64,000 nt of DNA, taken from positions 467,935-531,934 of the forward strand of contig NZ_JABCJE010000003.1 of the NCBI RefSeq assembly GCF_013377535.1. Reading direction: 5' to 3'. The translations under genes were made by a program, and so were the position numbers. The stretch is from Donghicola mangrovi. Its GTDB lineage: Bacteria > Pseudomonadota > Alphaproteobacteria > Rhodobacterales > Rhodobacteraceae. The notes below the pieces were generated by a model. That model saw only the letters and a program-made list of their open reading frames with translations, was not told where the DNA came from and did not search any database. Positions 9,463 to 21,084 of this stretch are shown one piece after another; positions within the stretch are counted from its first letter, which is position 1; each line of letters opens with the position of its first letter.

Positions 9463-9536
9463 TGGAGCGGGTAGCGGGAATCGAACCCGCGCCAAGAGCT
9501 TGGGAAGCTCGTGTGATACCATTTCACCATACCCGC
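9463..9536 (-). tRNA. tRNA-Gly (anticodon CCC)
   Basis: On the minus strand the sequence begins with the acceptor arm GCGGGTA, has a D arm (GTGAAATGGTATCAC), anticodon loop TTCCCAA giving CCC, a T arm with GGTTCGATTCC, and ends TACCCGCT followed by an encoded CCA. It reads glycine codon GGG. The anticodon stem has one non-paired end position as I draw it. It lies between the convergent lpxB and ASKHA genes. Confidence 0.9.
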
Positions 9537-9592
9537 ATCACTGACAGGCGAGATACGATCACCGATCCCGCCCGTCAAGAGGCTTGTGCCGA

Positions 9593-11626
9593 TTAGCGGC
9601 GGCGGCGCTTGCGTCCACCTGCATCCCCGCCGCCGGTGTTGTAGCTGACATCGGGCAGGGTGACGATTTCCGACAGGTGCGGGAAGGCGTCTGTCTTGTG
9701 CGGGATCGCGTTGGCGTTGACGAAATGCTCTTGGAATTTCGGCTCGATCGCGGTTTCGACCTTGGTGATCTGGCGCACGATTTTCTCGATATCATTGCGG
9801 GCGGCGACATTGCACAGGGCGATGCGCGCACCGGTGCCTGCGGCGTTGCCAGCGCTGGTAACCTTGTCCAGCGGCACGTCGGGGATCATGCCAAGGATCA
9901 TCGCGTGCTTGGGGCTGATATGGGCGCCAAAGGCACCGGCCAGCACCACGCGGTCCACCGTATCCACGCCGCGTTCGTCCATCAGCAGACGCGCACCGGC
10001 ATAGAGCGCCGATTTCGCCAGCTGGATCGCCCGTACGTCGTTCTGGGTGACGGTGATGCGGGGGCCGCCTTGGGCGCTGCTGTCGTGGATGACATAGGTG
10101 TTGGTGCGGCCCTCGGGCTCGATCCGGGGGGTGCCGACCTGTTCGCTGCTGCCGATCAGACCGCTGGCGTCCAGAATGCCTGCGCTGCGCATCTCGGCCA
10201 GTGCTTCGATGATGCCGGACCCTGCGATGCCGGTGACGCCGCTGCTGGCGGTCGCTTCGGCAAAGCCCTCTTCGTCGGACCAGAGGTCACAGCCGATGAC
10301 GCGGAAGCGGGGCTCTTTGGTGACGGGGTCGATCTCGATCCGTTCGATGGCACCCGGGGCGGCGCGCTGGCCGCTGCTGATCTGAGCGCCCTCAAACGCG
10401 GGGCCGGTGGGCGACGAACAGGCCAGCACGCGGGACTTGTCCCCCAGCAGGATTTCGGCGTTGGTGCCCACGTCCACGATCAGCACGAGGTCTTCGGATT
10501 TGTTCGGCTCTTCGGACAGAGCCACGGCGGCGGCGTCCGCGCCCACGTGACCGGCGATACAGGGCAGGACAAAGACCCGGGCGTTCGGGTTCATCTGGTC
10601 CAGCTCCATCTCGCGGGCGTTCAGGGACACACTGCTCGAGGTCGCCAGAGCGAACGGCGCCTGTCCCAGCTCCACAGGGTCGAAGCCCAGAAGAAGGTGG
10701 TGCATCACGGGGTTACAGACGAATGTTGCCTCAACGATCAAGGACGGATCGATGCCTGCTTCCTTGGCGATGCCATCGGTCAGGTCGTTCAGGGACTCGC
10801 GCACGGCGCGGGTCATTTCCTTGTCCCCGCCGGGGTTCATCATCGAATAGCTGACGCGGCTCATCAGGTCTTCGCCAAAGCGGATCTGCGGGTTCATGCG
10901 GCCGCTGGAGGCCTTTACCTCGCCCGTGACCAGATCGCACAGGTGCGCAGCGATGGTGGTCGAGCCAAGGTCAACCGCCAGACCATAAAGGCCGTCCTCG
11001 TGCAGGCCCGGCCAGATGTCCAGCAGCTGCACGGTGGTGTCCTGATGGCCCTTGTGAGCGGCCACGGTGACCTTCCATTCGCCCTTGCGCAGGGTGGGCT
11101 GGAGTTTCGACAGGAAGGGCAGAGCGGCGGTGACGCCCTCGATCTGCCACTGGTCTTTCAGCGCGGCCTTCAGGCGTTCGAAATCGCCGGTCGGGTCGTG
11201 CATGTCGGGTTCCTGAACTTCGACGAAATACAGGCGGGTGGCGGGGTCCATGACGATGTCGCGCTGGGTCGCGGCCTTGCGGACGACCTGCTTGTGGACC
11301 TGAGACTCTGGCGGCACGTCGATCACGATGTCGCCCTGAACGGTGGCCTGACAGCCCAGACGGCGACCGGCCTTCAGCCCGCGGATACGATCATAGCGTT
11401 CCTCGACAGCGTTGAAGTCGTTGAGGGCGTTCTCGGCCACATGTACGCCGAACTTGGGGAAGTCGCCGTAGGAAGGCTGGACCTGACACTTGGAACAGAT
11501 GCCGCGTCCGCCGCAGACCGAATCCAGATCGACCCCCAGTTGGCGGGCGGCGGTCAGCACAGGGGTGCCGATGGGGAAGCGGCCCCGTTTGCCCGAGGGG
11601 GTGAAAATAACCAGTGCGTCGGTCAT
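9593..11626 (-). CDS. [2Fe-2S] ferredoxin / ASKHA-domain protein (RamA-like corrinoid activation family)
   Basis: The 677-residue protein has an N-terminal plant-type [2Fe-2S] ferredoxin domain with cysteines in CGGRGICSKC and a further one in RRLGCQA. A linker follows, then an ATPase domain of the actin/hexokinase (ASKHA) kind starting at YGLAVDLGSTTIAAHL, with a second phosphate loop in LIVDVGTNAEILLG. Such proteins reductively reactivate corrinoid methyltransferase partners, as RamA does. I see no corrinoid protein or methyltransferase next to it, so the partner is encoded elsewhere. I chose ATG 11626. The frame stays open upstream past guaB, but that part is only the antisense of guaB. 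Confidence 0.85.
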   Translation of the reverse strand: MTDALVIFTPSGKRGRFPIGTPVLTAARQLGVDLDSVCGGRGICSKCQVQPSYGDFPKFGVHVAENALNDFNAVEERYDRIRGLKAGRRLGCQATVQGDIVIDVPPESQVHKQVVRKAATQRDIVMDPATRLYFVEVQEPDMHDPTGDFERLKAALKDQWQIEGVTAALPFLSKLQPTLRKGEWKVTVAAHKGHQDTTVQLLDIWPGLHEDGLYGLAVDLGSTTIAAHLCDLVTGEVKASSGRMNPQIRFGEDLMSRVSYSMMNPGGDKEMTRAVRESLNDLTDGIAKEAGIDPSLIVEATFVCNPVMHHLLLGFDPVELGQAPFALATSSSVSLNAREMELDQMNPNARVFVLPCIAGHVGADAAAVALSEEPNKSEDLVLIVDVGTNAEILLGDKSRVLACSSPTGPAFEGAQISSGQRAAPGAIERIEIDPVTKEPRFRVIGCDLWSDEEGFAEATASSGVTGIAGSGIIEALAEMRSAGILDASGLIGSSEQVGTPRIEPEGRTNTYVIHDSSAQGGPRITVTQNDVRAIQLAKSALYAGARLLMDERGVDTVDRVVLAGAFGAHISPKHAMILGMIPDVPLDKVTSAGNAAGTGARIALCNVAARNDIEKIVRQITKVETAIEPKFQEHFVNANAIPHKTDAFPHLSEIVTLPDVSYNTGGGDAGGRKRRRR

Positions 11627-11761
11627 GGGAATATTCCTGAAAAGTCTGTTGCGCGTGCGGATCATAGGCCCTGCGCCGCCAAGGGAAAGGCCGGAAGCGT
11701 CGGAAAATCCCCCAGTCCCGACCGACACGCAAGGCAGATATGTTGCCGCACGCGCAAATAA

Positions 11762-13279
<1,518 letters not shown>

Positions 13280-13303
13280 GGCCCGTTTGACACTGTAAAA
13301 CAG

Positions 13304-13328
13304 GGGCCGTCCGGCGTTCGGGCGGCCC
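13304..13328 (+). terminator. hairpin after guaB
   Basis: GGGCCGTCCG, five-base loop, CGGGCGGCCC: ten pairs with one G-U. The downstream T content is low (CTCTGCCATT), so termination may be weak. It separates guaB from the methyltransferase gene. Confidence 0.5.
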
Positions 13329-13352
13329 TCTGCCATTCCAAAGGGGGCGCGT

Positions 13353-14516
13353 ATGACACCTGCCGCACGCATTCAGGCCGCAATCGAGATTCTGGACCAG
13401 ATCACCGACGGGGAACCGGCGGAAAAGGCGCTGACCACATGGGCGCGGAACGCCCGGTTCGCGGGCTCCAAGGACCGTGCCGCCATTCGCGACCACGTGT
13501 TCGACGTGCTGCGCCAGCGGTCGTCCTGTGCGGCTGTGGGCGGTGATGACAGCGGGCGCGGGCTGATGATCGGCCTGCTGACCCAAGCGGGGGTCGATCT
13601 GGACAGCCTGTTCACCGGAGAGGGTCACGCGCCCCTGCCTATGACCGAGGCCGAAAAGGGCTACGGCCACGCACCCGAGGGCGCCGATGCGCTGGACATC
13701 CCCGAGTGGCTCTTCCCCCTGTGGCAGCAGAGCCTTGGCGATGACGCGGCCGAGGTTGCGGCCATCCAGCGCCACCGCGCGCCGGTGTTTCTGCGGGTGA
13801 ACCTGCGGACCTCTGACGTTGAGGCTGCCGTGGCCACTCTGGCCGTGGACGGGATTGTGGCCGTGCCGCACCCCCTGTCGCCCACCGCGCTGGAGGTCAC
13901 CGAAAACGCCCGCCGCATCAAGCAATCGCCTGCCTATCTGACTGGTCAGGTGGAGTTACAGGATGCCGCCAGTCAGGCGCTGGTCGACGCGCTGCCTCTG
14001 CCCAAGCAGGGCAAGGTGCTGGACTATTGCGCGGGCGGCGGTGGCAAGACGCTGGCCATGGCCGCGCTGACCCGCGCCACCATGTTCGCCCACGACGCCA
14101 ACCCCCAACGGATGAAGGATCTGCCCGACCGTGCCGACCGCGCCGAGATCGCCGTTCGCATCTGCCGCACGACCGAGTTGCGCGGGCAGGGGCCGTTCGA
14201 TCTGGTGCTGTGCGATGCGCCCTGTTCTGGGTCCGGTTCGTGGCGCCGCGCGCCCGAGGGCAAGTGGCGTTTGACCCAAGCATTGCTGGACGATGTAACG
14301 GCGCTTCAGGCGCAAATCCTGCGGGACGCCGCGCCCTTGGTGGCGGCTGGCGGGGCGCTGGCCTATGCGACGTGCTCGGTCCTCGAGGTCGAGAACCACG
14401 CGCAGGTCGAGGCGTTCTTGGCGGGTCATCCGGGCTGGACGCTAGAGACAGAGCGCCTGTTTACGCCGCTGATGGGCGGGGACGGGTTCTTTGTGGCAGT
14501 ATTTAGAAAGCCCTAA
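13353..14516 (+). CDS. RsmB/NOP-family 16S rRNA m5C methyltransferase
   Basis: The 387-residue protein is likely to methylate a cytosine of rRNA at C5 using S-adenosylmethionine. It has an N-terminal NusB-like helical region, then a Rossmann methyltransferase domain. Visible motifs are the SAM loop LDYCAGGGGKTLAMA, motif IV CDAPCSGSGSWRRAPEGKW with one conserved cysteine, and motif VI YATCSVLEVEN with the catalytic cysteine. The C-terminus is short, so it may correspond to RsmB or a close paralogue; the exact target site cannot be read from sequence. Confidence 0.88.
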   Translation: MTPAARIQAAIEILDQITDGEPAEKALTTWARNARFAGSKDRAAIRDHVFDVLRQRSSCAAVGGDDSGRGLMIGLLTQAGVDLDSLFTGEGHAPLPMTEAEKGYGHAPEGADALDIPEWLFPLWQQSLGDDAAEVAAIQRHRAPVFLRVNLRTSDVEAAVATLAVDGIVAVPHPLSPTALEVTENARRIKQSPAYLTGQVELQDAASQALVDALPLPKQGKVLDYCAGGGGKTLAMAALTRATMFAHDANPQRMKDLPDRADRAEIAVRICRTTELRGQGPFDLVLCDAPCSGSGSWRRAPEGKWRLTQALLDDVTALQAQILRDAAPLVAAGGALAYATCSVLEVENHAQVEAFLAGHPGWTLETERLFTPLMGGDGFFVAVFRKP

Positions 14517-14551
14517 CAGAAATTACCTCCTTTGATTGATCCCGCCTTTTG

Positions 14552-14566
14552 TTAAGCTGCTCTTAA
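14552..14566 (+). promoter_or_regulatory. candidate CtrA binding site upstream of cckA
   Basis: The sequence is TTAA, seven bases, TTAA, the spacing known for CtrA boxes in alphaproteobacteria. It lies about 50 bases before the cckA ATG. CckA is the kinase that starts the phosphorelay to CtrA, so the site would allow feedback. The half-sites are short and could occur by chance, but they are rare in this G+C-rich DNA. Confidence 0.45.
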
Positions 14567-14614
14567 TTGTTTTGGCTTAGCAAAAGAGCGGGTTTCGTTC
14601 GGGGGCGTCGTTTC

Positions 14615-16930
14615 ATGCCATCAAAAAAGTTCTGGAAGTCACTGCGCCAGCTGCCGGTCACCTTGGCGGCGATCGTCTTTTCCATCTTTCTGCTGGGGGT
14701 CGCGGCGGCTGTGTCGCTGATGCCCGAGATGCCGGGGATGAGTGTTGCGGCTCTGGTGGCGGTGCTGGTCAGTCTGGCCGGTCTGACCACGGGCGTTATC
14801 GTCCTGTTAACCCGCGCCAAGGCCCGCCCCAGAACCGCGGATCCCCAGTACGAGGGGCTCTTGGATGTGTTCCCGTGCCCTGCGCTGATCACCGACCGCA
14901 ATGGCAAGGTCCTGCAATTCGCCCCCATGATCACCACCGTCCTGACCGGCGTTGAAATCGGGGCGCCTGTGTTCGGGTTCTTTGGGGAACATGCGCCGCG
15001 CGCCCACACGCTGCTGGCCGATTGCCTTGAGGGGCGGCAGGCCCAAGGGATGTGCGCGCTGACCTCGGACAGCTATGCGACCTCGCTGGCGCGGCTGGGG
15101 CAGGGGCGCGTGCTCTGGACCTTTTGCAACCGCACCGTGATCGAGGAAATGCCGCTGCCCGAATCCTATGGCGAGGCGCCGCGGCTGACCCTTGGCCGGA
15201 ACGGCGCGATCCTGTGGATGAACAACGCCCTGCGGCAGATGCTGGGGGGCACCCGCCGCCACGCCCGCGACGCCTTTGTCGATCCGCCGGTCGAGCATGG
15301 CCGCTTGATCACCGTGCGCACCAACCGCGCCATCCGCCAATATCTGGCCGTCGAACTGTCCCGAGAGGCTGGCCGCCGCGACATCCTGCTGGTGTCGCCC
15401 CCCGCAGGCACCCAGCGCGTCGAGCAGCCCGAGATCGAGCGTCTGCCCGTGGCCATCCTGACCTGCAATGCCGACGGGGCGCTGCTGTCGGCGAACCGTG
15501 CCGCGCGCCGTCTGATCTATGGCGACGAGGCCACCGTGCGCCCGCTGCCTGTGCATCTTTCGGGCTTGCTCGAGGGGTTGGGCCGGTCGCTGACTGACTG
15601 GCTGAAGCAGGTCTGCGACGGTCAGGCCCCCGGTCAGCCCGAATTCATGCGCCTCTTGGAGCAAGACACTGAACGCTATGTGCAGGTGACCTTGACCCCG
15701 CAACTGAACGGTCAGGATTTGCCCCGCGTGATGGTCGTGCTGAACGATGCCACTGACCTGAAGGTCATGGAGGCCAAGTTCACCCAGACCCAGAAAATGC
15801 AGGCCATTGGCCAGCTGGCGGGCGGGGTGGCGCACGATTTCAACAACTTGCTGACCGCGATTTCGGGGCATTGCGACCTGCTGCTGTTGCGCCACGAACC
15901 GCAGGACCCCGAATATGCGGACCTGATCCAGATCGCGCAGAACTCCAACCGCGCGGCGGCGCTGGTCAGTCAGCTCTTGGCGTTCTCGCGCAAGCAGACC
16001 CTGAACCCCGAGCGGCTGGATGTGGGCGCGACCCTGTCGGACCTGACCCATCTGCTGAACCGTCTGGTCGGAGAAAAGGTGAACCTGAAGCTACAGCACA
16101 AGTCCGAGACCGGCCCCATCCGTGCCGACAAGCGCCAGCTTGAGCAAGTGCTGATGAACCTCGTGGTAAACGCCCGCGACGCCATGCCTGAGGGCGGAGA
16201 GGTCCGCATCACGGCCTCCGAGCAGGTGCTGGATATGCCGATCATGCGCGACCGTGCGCAGGTCCCCGCAGGCCGCTATGTCCTGATCTCGGTCGAGGAT
16301 GACGGCACGGGCATTCCCTATGAACACCAGTCCAAGGTGTTCGAGCCGTTCTTTACCTCGAAAAAGGCGGGCGAAGGGACGGGGCTGGGCCTGTCCACCG
16401 CCTATGGGATCGTCAAACAGAGCGGTGGGTATATCTTTCTCAGCAGTACGCCGGGGCAGGGGACGCGGTTCGACATTTTGCTGCCGGTCTATGGCGCCGA
16501 ACCAGCGCCCGTGGAAATCCCTGCGCCCGAACCCGTCCGCATCCGCCATGGGGACGGCCGCGTGCTGCTGGTCGAGGACGAGGCCCCTGTGCGCGCCTTT
16601 GCCAGCCGTGCCCTGCGGATGCGCGGCTACGAGGTGGTCGAGGCGGCGTCGGCCGAGGAAGCCCTGCGCCATTTCGCAACGCCCGATTTCAGCGTGGATG
16701 TGGTAGTGACCGATGTGATCATGCCCGGCATGGACGGCCCCACTTGGGTGGCCGAGGCGATGCGCACCCGCCCCGACCTACGTGTGGTTTTCGTGTCCGG
16801 CTATGCCGAGGAAACCTTTGGCGATGCCAAGAAGATCATCGCCAATTCGGTGTTCCTGCCCAAGCCGTTCTCTCTGACGGACCTGACCGCGACGGTGCAG
16901 GAACAGATGGGCGAGGCCGTGGCCGCCTGA
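14615..16930 (+). CDS. cckA: hybrid sensor histidine kinase CckA
   Basis: CckA feeds phosphate through ChpT to CtrA, the cell-cycle and motility regulator. With the ATG at 14615 the protein has 771 residues: two N-terminal membrane helices (about residues 10-65), PAS-like sensor regions to about 385, then the kinase. The phosphorylated histidine is about residue 407 in [12 protein letters not shown]-box [12 protein letters not shown] and the G boxes DDGTGIP and [13 protein letters not shown] follow. A C-terminal receiver domain has its aspartate near residue 700 ([13 protein letters not shown]). The [18 protein letters not shown] block is typical of CckA. A TTG at 14567 is a less likely start. 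Confidence 0.94.
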   Translation: MPSKKFWKSLRQLPVTLAAIVFSIFLLGVAAAVSLMPEMPGMSVAALVAVLVSLAGLTTGVIVLLTRAKARPRTADPQYEGLLDVFPCPALITDRNGKVLQFAPMITTVLTGVEIGAPVFGFFGEHAPRAHTLLADCLEGRQAQGMCALTSDSYATSLARLGQGRVLWTFCNRTVIEEMPLPESYGEAPRLTLGRNGAILWMNNALRQMLGGTRRHARDAFVDPPVEHGRLITVRTNRAIRQYLAVELSREAGRRDILLVSPPAGTQRVEQPEIERLPVAILTCNADGALLSANRAARRLIYGDEATVRPLPVHLSGLLEGLGRSLTDWLKQVCDGQAPGQPEFMRLLEQDTERYVQVTLTPQLNGQDLPRVMVVLNDATDLKVMEAKFTQTQKMQAIGQLAGGVAHDFNNLLTAISGHCDLLLLRHEPQDPEYADLIQIAQNSNRAAALVSQLLAFSRKQTLNPERLDVGATLSDLTHLLNRLVGEKVNLKLQHKSETGPIRADKRQLEQVLMNLVVNARDAMPEGGEVRITASEQVLDMPIMRDRAQVPAGRYVLISVEDDGTGIPYEHQSKVFEPFFTSKKAGEGTGLGLSTAYGIVKQSGGYIFLSSTPGQGTRFDILLPVYGAEPAPVEIPAPEPVRIRHGDGRVLLVEDEAPVRAFASRALRMRGYEVVEAASAEEALRHFATPDFSVDVVVTDVIMPGMDGPTWVAEAMRTRPDLRVVFVSGYAEETFGDAKKIIANSVFLPKPFSLTDLTATVQEQMGEAVAA

Positions 16931-17527
16931 TTACTTGGCTGCCTCGTAGAGCTCGAATTCGCGGGGGCATTTCTGGCGCAGATGCTGGGTGACCTCGTCC
17001 GACAGGGCGATCTCTCGGGTCGGGGAGACGTTCAGACGTTCGGTCGTGATCTTGGTGTCCAGCCGCTCTTCCAGAAAGGCATAGAGCTGGTCCAGCCGGT
17101 CATAGCGGAACAGATGATCCACACCGCACAGGGCATCGTCATCCCCCGCCAGAAACCGCGCCTGAGACCCCACGTTGGCAAAGGGGGCGGGTTTGCCCTT
17201 GGTGTACTCCAGCACAAATGTATCGAAATCGACATTGGCGGTGGAATTGGGGTGGCCGTTCAGCTGGGGCCGCTGACGGTATCTGTACCAGCTGCCCAGC
17301 CAATCAACGGGTTCGCGGACCACGGCGATGGTTTGCGGTTTACGGCCCGTAGCCTTGTCGAACATCTTTTCCATGAATCGGGTGTAGCGATAAACGGGCA
17401 GGTGTTTCAGCTCGGGCGGGTTCGAGATCACGATATCGGCAGTGGGGGCCAGGGCGGCCTCGAGGGCTGTGGTCCCTGTCTTGGGCACGGATAATAGCGC
17501 CAAATTCTGCTTCCAAAACACCAGCAT
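16931..17527 (-). CDS. sulfotransferase-like P-loop protein
   Basis: The 198-residue protein resembles small sulfotransferase-family proteins of Rhodobacterales. It begins with a hydrophobic strand and SVPKTGTTALEAAL, matching the 5'-phosphosulfate loop for PAPS. AVVREPVDWLGSWYRYR resembles the 3'-phosphate-binding motif. The acceptor is unknown. It abuts cckA tail to tail with no gap and shares the following spacer, divergently, with recA. Similar proteins are sometimes labelled gamma-glutamyl kinase in databases, which the motifs do not support. Confidence 0.68.
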   Translation of the reverse strand: MLVFWKQNLALLSVPKTGTTALEAALAPTADIVISNPPELKHLPVYRYTRFMEKMFDKATGRKPQTIAVVREPVDWLGSWYRYRQRPQLNGHPNSTANVDFDTFVLEYTKGKPAPFANVGSQARFLAGDDDALCGVDHLFRYDRLDQLYAFLEERLDTKITTERLNVSPTREIALSDEVTQHLRQKCPREFELYEAAK

Positions 17528-17637
17528 ACGGGAACCCTTCTGTTATTCGGGCTTATGATAACCGCCCATTAACCTGCTTGTCCGAAAATATTTGCATCAT
17601 GTTTCTATTGCAATGTTCTCTTTTTGGTCCAATATGA

Positions 17638-17652
17638 GAACAAGGCGAGAAC
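17638..17652 (+). promoter_or_regulatory. LexA SOS box (GAAC-N7-GAAC) upstream of recA
   Basis: GAAC, AAGGCGA, GAAC is an exact match to the direct-repeat SOS box of alphaproteobacteria. It ends 49 bases before the recA ATG. An imperfect second copy in the opposite orientation (GTTC, seven bases, GGTC) lies at 17615-17629. Confidence 0.85.
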
Positions 17653-17701
17653 ATCGCAATGATTGCCGCCCGTGTCAGGGTGTGGAATAAGGATGTCGAG
17701 A

Positions 17702-18775
17702 ATGGCAATGGCAGATCTTTTGAGCATGGACAGCAAATCACAGGCAGACAAGCAGAAGGCGCTGGAAAGCGCGCTCGCACAGATCGAGCGCCAGTTCGGC
17801 AAGGGTTCGATCATGAAGCTGGGGCAGAACAACCCCATGCAGGAAATCGAGGCGACATCCACCGGCTCTCTGGGGCTTGATATTGCGCTGGGGATCGGCG
17901 GTCTGCCCAAGGGCCGGATCATCGAGATTTACGGTCCTGAAAGCTCTGGTAAAACCACTTTGACCCTGCACTGCATCGCGGAAGAGCAGAAAAAGGGCGG
18001 GGTGTGTGCGTTCGTGGACGCAGAACATGCGCTGGATCCCCAGTACGCGAAAAAGCTAGGTGTGAACCTCGACGAGTTGCTGATCTCGCAGCCCGACACC
18101 GGGGAACAGGCTCTGGAAATCACCGACACGCTGGTGCGCTCGGGCGCTGTGAACATGGTTATCGTGGACTCGGTGGCAGCTCTGACCCCGAAAAGCGAAC
18201 TTGAAGGCGACATGGGTGATTCGAGCGTCGGCGTTCAAGCCCGCCTGATGAGCCAGGCGATGCGTAAGCTGACCGGCTCGATCAGCCGCTCGAAGTGTAT
18301 GGTTATTTTCATTAACCAGATCCGTATGAAGATCGGCGTCATGTTCGGAAGCCCCGAAACCACCACCGGTGGTAACGCGCTGAAGTTCTACAGCTCGGTT
18401 CGTCTGGACATCCGCCGCATCGGCGCGATCAAGGACCGCGACGAGGTTGTCGGGAACGCCACCCGCGTGAAGGTCGTGAAAAACAAGGTCGCCCCGCCGT
18501 TCAAGCAGGTCGAGTTCGACATCATGTACGGCGAGGGGATCTCGAAAACCGGCGAACTCCTTGATTTGGGTGTCAAAGCCGGCGTGGTCAACAAATCGGG
18601 GGCGTGGTTCTCTTACGGGGACGAGCGCATCGGTCAGGGCCGCGAGAACGCCAAGACCTTCCTCAAGGAGAACCCGTCGATCGCCAACGAGATCGAGGAT
18701 AAAATCCGCGCCGCCCACGGGCTGGATTTCTCGATGTCCAACGAAGATAACGACGACGTCCTTTCGGACGACTGA
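17702..18775 (+). CDS. recA: recombinase RecA
   Basis: RecA forms filaments on single-stranded DNA, promotes strand exchange, and triggers LexA self-cleavage in the SOS response. The protein has the Walker A loop [10 protein letters not shown], the Walker B strand [11 protein letters not shown], the L1/L2 loop area around [34 protein letters not shown], and an acidic C-terminus. I chose ATG 17702 (357 residues), with AAGGA about nine bases upstream; earlier in-frame TTG 17663 and ATG 17693 are less likely. Control by LexA is shown by the SOS box. A hairpin terminator follows. Confidence 0.97.
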   Translation: MAMADLLSMDSKSQADKQKALESALAQIERQFGKGSIMKLGQNNPMQEIEATSTGSLGLDIALGIGGLPKGRIIEIYGPESSGKTTLTLHCIAEEQKKGGVCAFVDAEHALDPQYAKKLGVNLDELLISQPDTGEQALEITDTLVRSGAVNMVIVDSVAALTPKSELEGDMGDSSVGVQARLMSQAMRKLTGSISRSKCMVIFINQIRMKIGVMFGSPETTTGGNALKFYSSVRLDIRRIGAIKDRDEVVGNATRVKVVKNKVAPPFKQVEFDIMYGEGISKTGELLDLGVKAGVVNKSGAWFSYGDERIGQGRENAKTFLKENPSIANEIEDKIRAAHGLDFSMSNEDNDDVLSDD

Positions 18776-18809
18776 CTTTCGGACGACGGATAAATCACGA
18801 AATGAAAAG

Positions 18810-18833
18810 AAGCGGCCTTCGGGCCGCTTTCTT
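18810..18833 (+). terminator. Rho-independent terminator after recA
   Basis: AAGCGGCC, TTCG tetraloop, GGCCGCTT, then TTCTTTCT. An eight-pair perfect stem with a UUCG-type loop. Confidence 0.85.
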
Positions 18834-18891
18834 TCTGGCTTTTTCTGCGTCTGCGCGGTAGGGGGCGCACGAACAGGAAAAGGCTGAACTC

Positions 18892-20709
18892 ATGGATCTT
18901 CGCAATATCGCGATCATTGCGCACGTTGACCACGGCAAAACGACTCTGGTTGACGCGCTTCTGAAACAATCCGGTGCCTTCCGCGAAAACCAGGCCGTGA
19001 GCGAACGCGCCATGGATAGCAACGATCTGGAACGCGAGCGCGGGATCACCATCCTTGCCAAAGCGACCAGCGTCGAATGGAAGGGCACCCGCATCAACAT
19101 CGTGGACACTCCCGGTCACGCCGACTTTGGCGGCGAGGTCGAGCGTATCCTGAGCATGGTGGACGGTGTGGTCCTGCTGGTGGACGCCGCCGAAGGCCCC
19201 ATGCCCCAGACCAAATTCGTGACCTCCAAGGCTCTGGCCCTGGGTCTGCGCCCCATCGTTGTTCTGAACAAAGTCGACAAGCCCGACGCAGAACCCGATC
19301 GCGCGCTGGACGAATGTTTCGACCTGTTCGCGAACCTCGGCGCCTCGGAAGAGCAGCTGGACTTCCCCTCGATGTACGCATCGGGCCGCGCTGGCTGGTG
19401 TGACGCCGAACTGAACGGTCCCCGTCAGGACCTGAGCGCACTGTTCGACCTGATCGTTGACCACGTGCACGCCCCCAAGCAGCAGGAACGCGCCGACGAG
19501 CCCTTCCAGATGCTGGCGACCACTCTGGGTTCCGACAACTTCCTGGGCCGCATTCTGACCGGCCGCGTCGAAGCAGGCACCCTGAAAACCGGTGACAGCC
19601 TCAAGGCGCTGACCCGCAAGGGCGAGCTGATCGAGAACTTCCGCGTTGCGAAAATCCTGGCGTTCCGTGGTCTGGGCCAGCAGCCCATCGACGAAGCCGT
19701 TGCAGGCGACATCGTGACCATCTCGGGCATGACCAAAGCGACGGTGGCAGACAGCCTTGTTGCGCCGTCGGTAAACGTACCGCTGCCCGCACAGCCGATC
19801 GACCCGCCGACCATTTCGGTAACCTTCGGCATCAACGACAGCCCCCTGTCGGGCCGCGATGGCAAGAAAGTTCAGAGCCGCGTCATCCGTGACCGTCTGA
19901 TGAAAGAAGCCGAATCGAACGTCGCGATCCAGATTTCGGACACCCCCGGCGGCGACGCCTTCGAAGTTGCCGGCCGCGGCGAACTTCAGATGGGCGTTCT
20001 GATCGAGAACATGCGCCGCGAAGGCTTCGAGCTGTCGATCTCGCGTCCTCAGGTTCTGTTCCGCGACGAAGACGGCCAGCGCATGGAGCCCATCGAAGAA
20101 GTCACCATCGACGTGGATGACGACTACACCGGCGCTGTCATCGAAAAGATCACCGGCACCCGCAAAGGTGAACTGGTCGAGATGAAGCCCGCAGGCACCG
20201 GCAAGACCCGTATCATCGCGCACGTTCCGTCGCGTGGTCTGATCGGCTATCAGGGCGAGTTCCTGACCGACACCCGTGGTACCGGCGTTCTGAACCGCGT
20301 GTTCCATTCGTGGTCGCCCCACAAAGGCCCGATCCCCGGCCGTCGCGCTGGCGTTCTGATCTCGATGGAAGCAGGGCAGGCGGTTGCCTACGCTCTGTGG
20401 AACCTCGAAGATCGTGGCCGCATGTTCATTGACCCCCAGGACGAAGTCTATGAGGGCATGATCATCGGCGAGCACAGCCGTGACAACGATCTGGACGTGA
20501 ACCCGCTGAAGGGCAAGAAGCTGACCAACGTTCGCGCCTCGGGCACCGACGAAGCGGTTCGCCTGACGCCCCCGATCAAGCTGTCGCTGGAAGAAGCGAT
20601 CGCCTACATCGACAACGACGAGCTGGTCGAAGTGACCCCGAACAGCATCCGTCTGCGCAAGCGTTACCTCGATCCGCACGAGCGTAAGCGCATGGCGAAA
20701 CAGGCCTAA
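18892..20709 (+). CDS. typA: translational GTPase TypA (BipA)
   Basis: TypA is an EF-G-like GTPase that binds the ribosome and helps 50S assembly and stress adaptation. The 605-residue protein has the G1 loop [10 protein letters not shown], the switch II region [13 protein letters not shown] and [11 protein letters not shown]. The EF-G-like domains follow, then the TypA-specific C-terminal region with [12 protein letters not shown] and [19 protein letters not shown]. The gene stands alone between recA and a strong terminator. Confidence 0.97.
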   Translation: MDLRNIAIIAHVDHGKTTLVDALLKQSGAFRENQAVSERAMDSNDLERERGITILAKATSVEWKGTRINIVDTPGHADFGGEVERILSMVDGVVLLVDAAEGPMPQTKFVTSKALALGLRPIVVLNKVDKPDAEPDRALDECFDLFANLGASEEQLDFPSMYASGRAGWCDAELNGPRQDLSALFDLIVDHVHAPKQQERADEPFQMLATTLGSDNFLGRILTGRVEAGTLKTGDSLKALTRKGELIENFRVAKILAFRGLGQQPIDEAVAGDIVTISGMTKATVADSLVAPSVNVPLPAQPIDPPTISVTFGINDSPLSGRDGKKVQSRVIRDRLMKEAESNVAIQISDTPGGDAFEVAGRGELQMGVLIENMRREGFELSISRPQVLFRDEDGQRMEPIEEVTIDVDDDYTGAVIEKITGTRKGELVEMKPAGTGKTRIIAHVPSRGLIGYQGEFLTDTRGTGVLNRVFHSWSPHKGPIPGRRAGVLISMEAGQAVAYALWNLEDRGRMFIDPQDEVYEGMIIGEHSRDNDLDVNPLKGKKLTNVRASGTDEAVRLTPPIKLSLEEAIAYIDNDELVEVTPNSIRLRKRYLDPHERKRMAKQA

Positions 20710-20713
20710 AAGC

Positions 20714-20748
20714 AAAGGCCCCGAGGTGATCCTCGGGGCCTTTTGTTT
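20714..20748 (+). terminator. Rho-independent terminator after typA
   Basis: AAGGCCCCGAGG, loop TGAT, CCTCGGGGCCTT, then TTGTTTTC. A long perfect stem, which may also serve the convergent DUF1330/alaS unit because A residues precede the stem. Confidence 0.88.
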
Positions 20749-20795
20749 TCCGGTGGTCCGGTGAATGGCCCCCGTGGGGGCCGGTTCCGTTCCGG

Positions 20796-21083
20796 TTATT
20801 CGGTCAGCTCTACGATGACCAGATCACGCTCTGCCGCGCCTTTGGCGTGGGACAGAGCGGCCTGATATTCCGCCGAATGATAGCAATCGATCGCCGCCTG
20901 TTTCGAGGGAAACTGCGCGACCACATGGCGTTCGCGCTCTGCCCCTTCGAGGATGTGGTAGTCCCCGCCACGGGCGAGGAAATGACCACCATGGGCCGCA
21001 ATCGCGGGTCCGGCCAGCTTGGCGTATTTGCCATAGGCCTCGGCGTCGGTGACGTGGACGTGTGCGATCCAGAGTGCGGGCAT
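20796..21083 (-). CDS. DUF1330 domain protein
   Basis: The 95-residue protein belongs to the DUF1330 family of dimeric ferredoxin-like alpha+beta barrel proteins. Visible features are the start ALWIAHVHVTDAEAYGKYAKLAGPAI, a central GGHFLARGG, and HVVAQFPSKQAAIDCYHSAEYQAA, all usual in the family. Its biochemical role is not known. The start codon is one base after the alaS stop, so it is probably co-transcribed at the end of the alaS unit. Confidence 0.85.
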   Translation of the reverse strand: MPALWIAHVHVTDAEAYGKYAKLAGPAIAAHGGHFLARGGDYHILEGAERERHVVAQFPSKQAAIDCYHSAEYQAALSHAKGAAERDLVIVELTE

Positions 21084-21084
21084 C

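Noticed and set aside
9584..11761. Plus-strand open frame of 725 codons
   Set aside because: It is the antisense of the ferredoxin/ASKHA gene, has no recognisable domain, and is a product of G+C-rich third-position bias.
18634..20715. Minus-strand open frame of 693 codons
   Set aside because: It is antisense to recA's end and typA.
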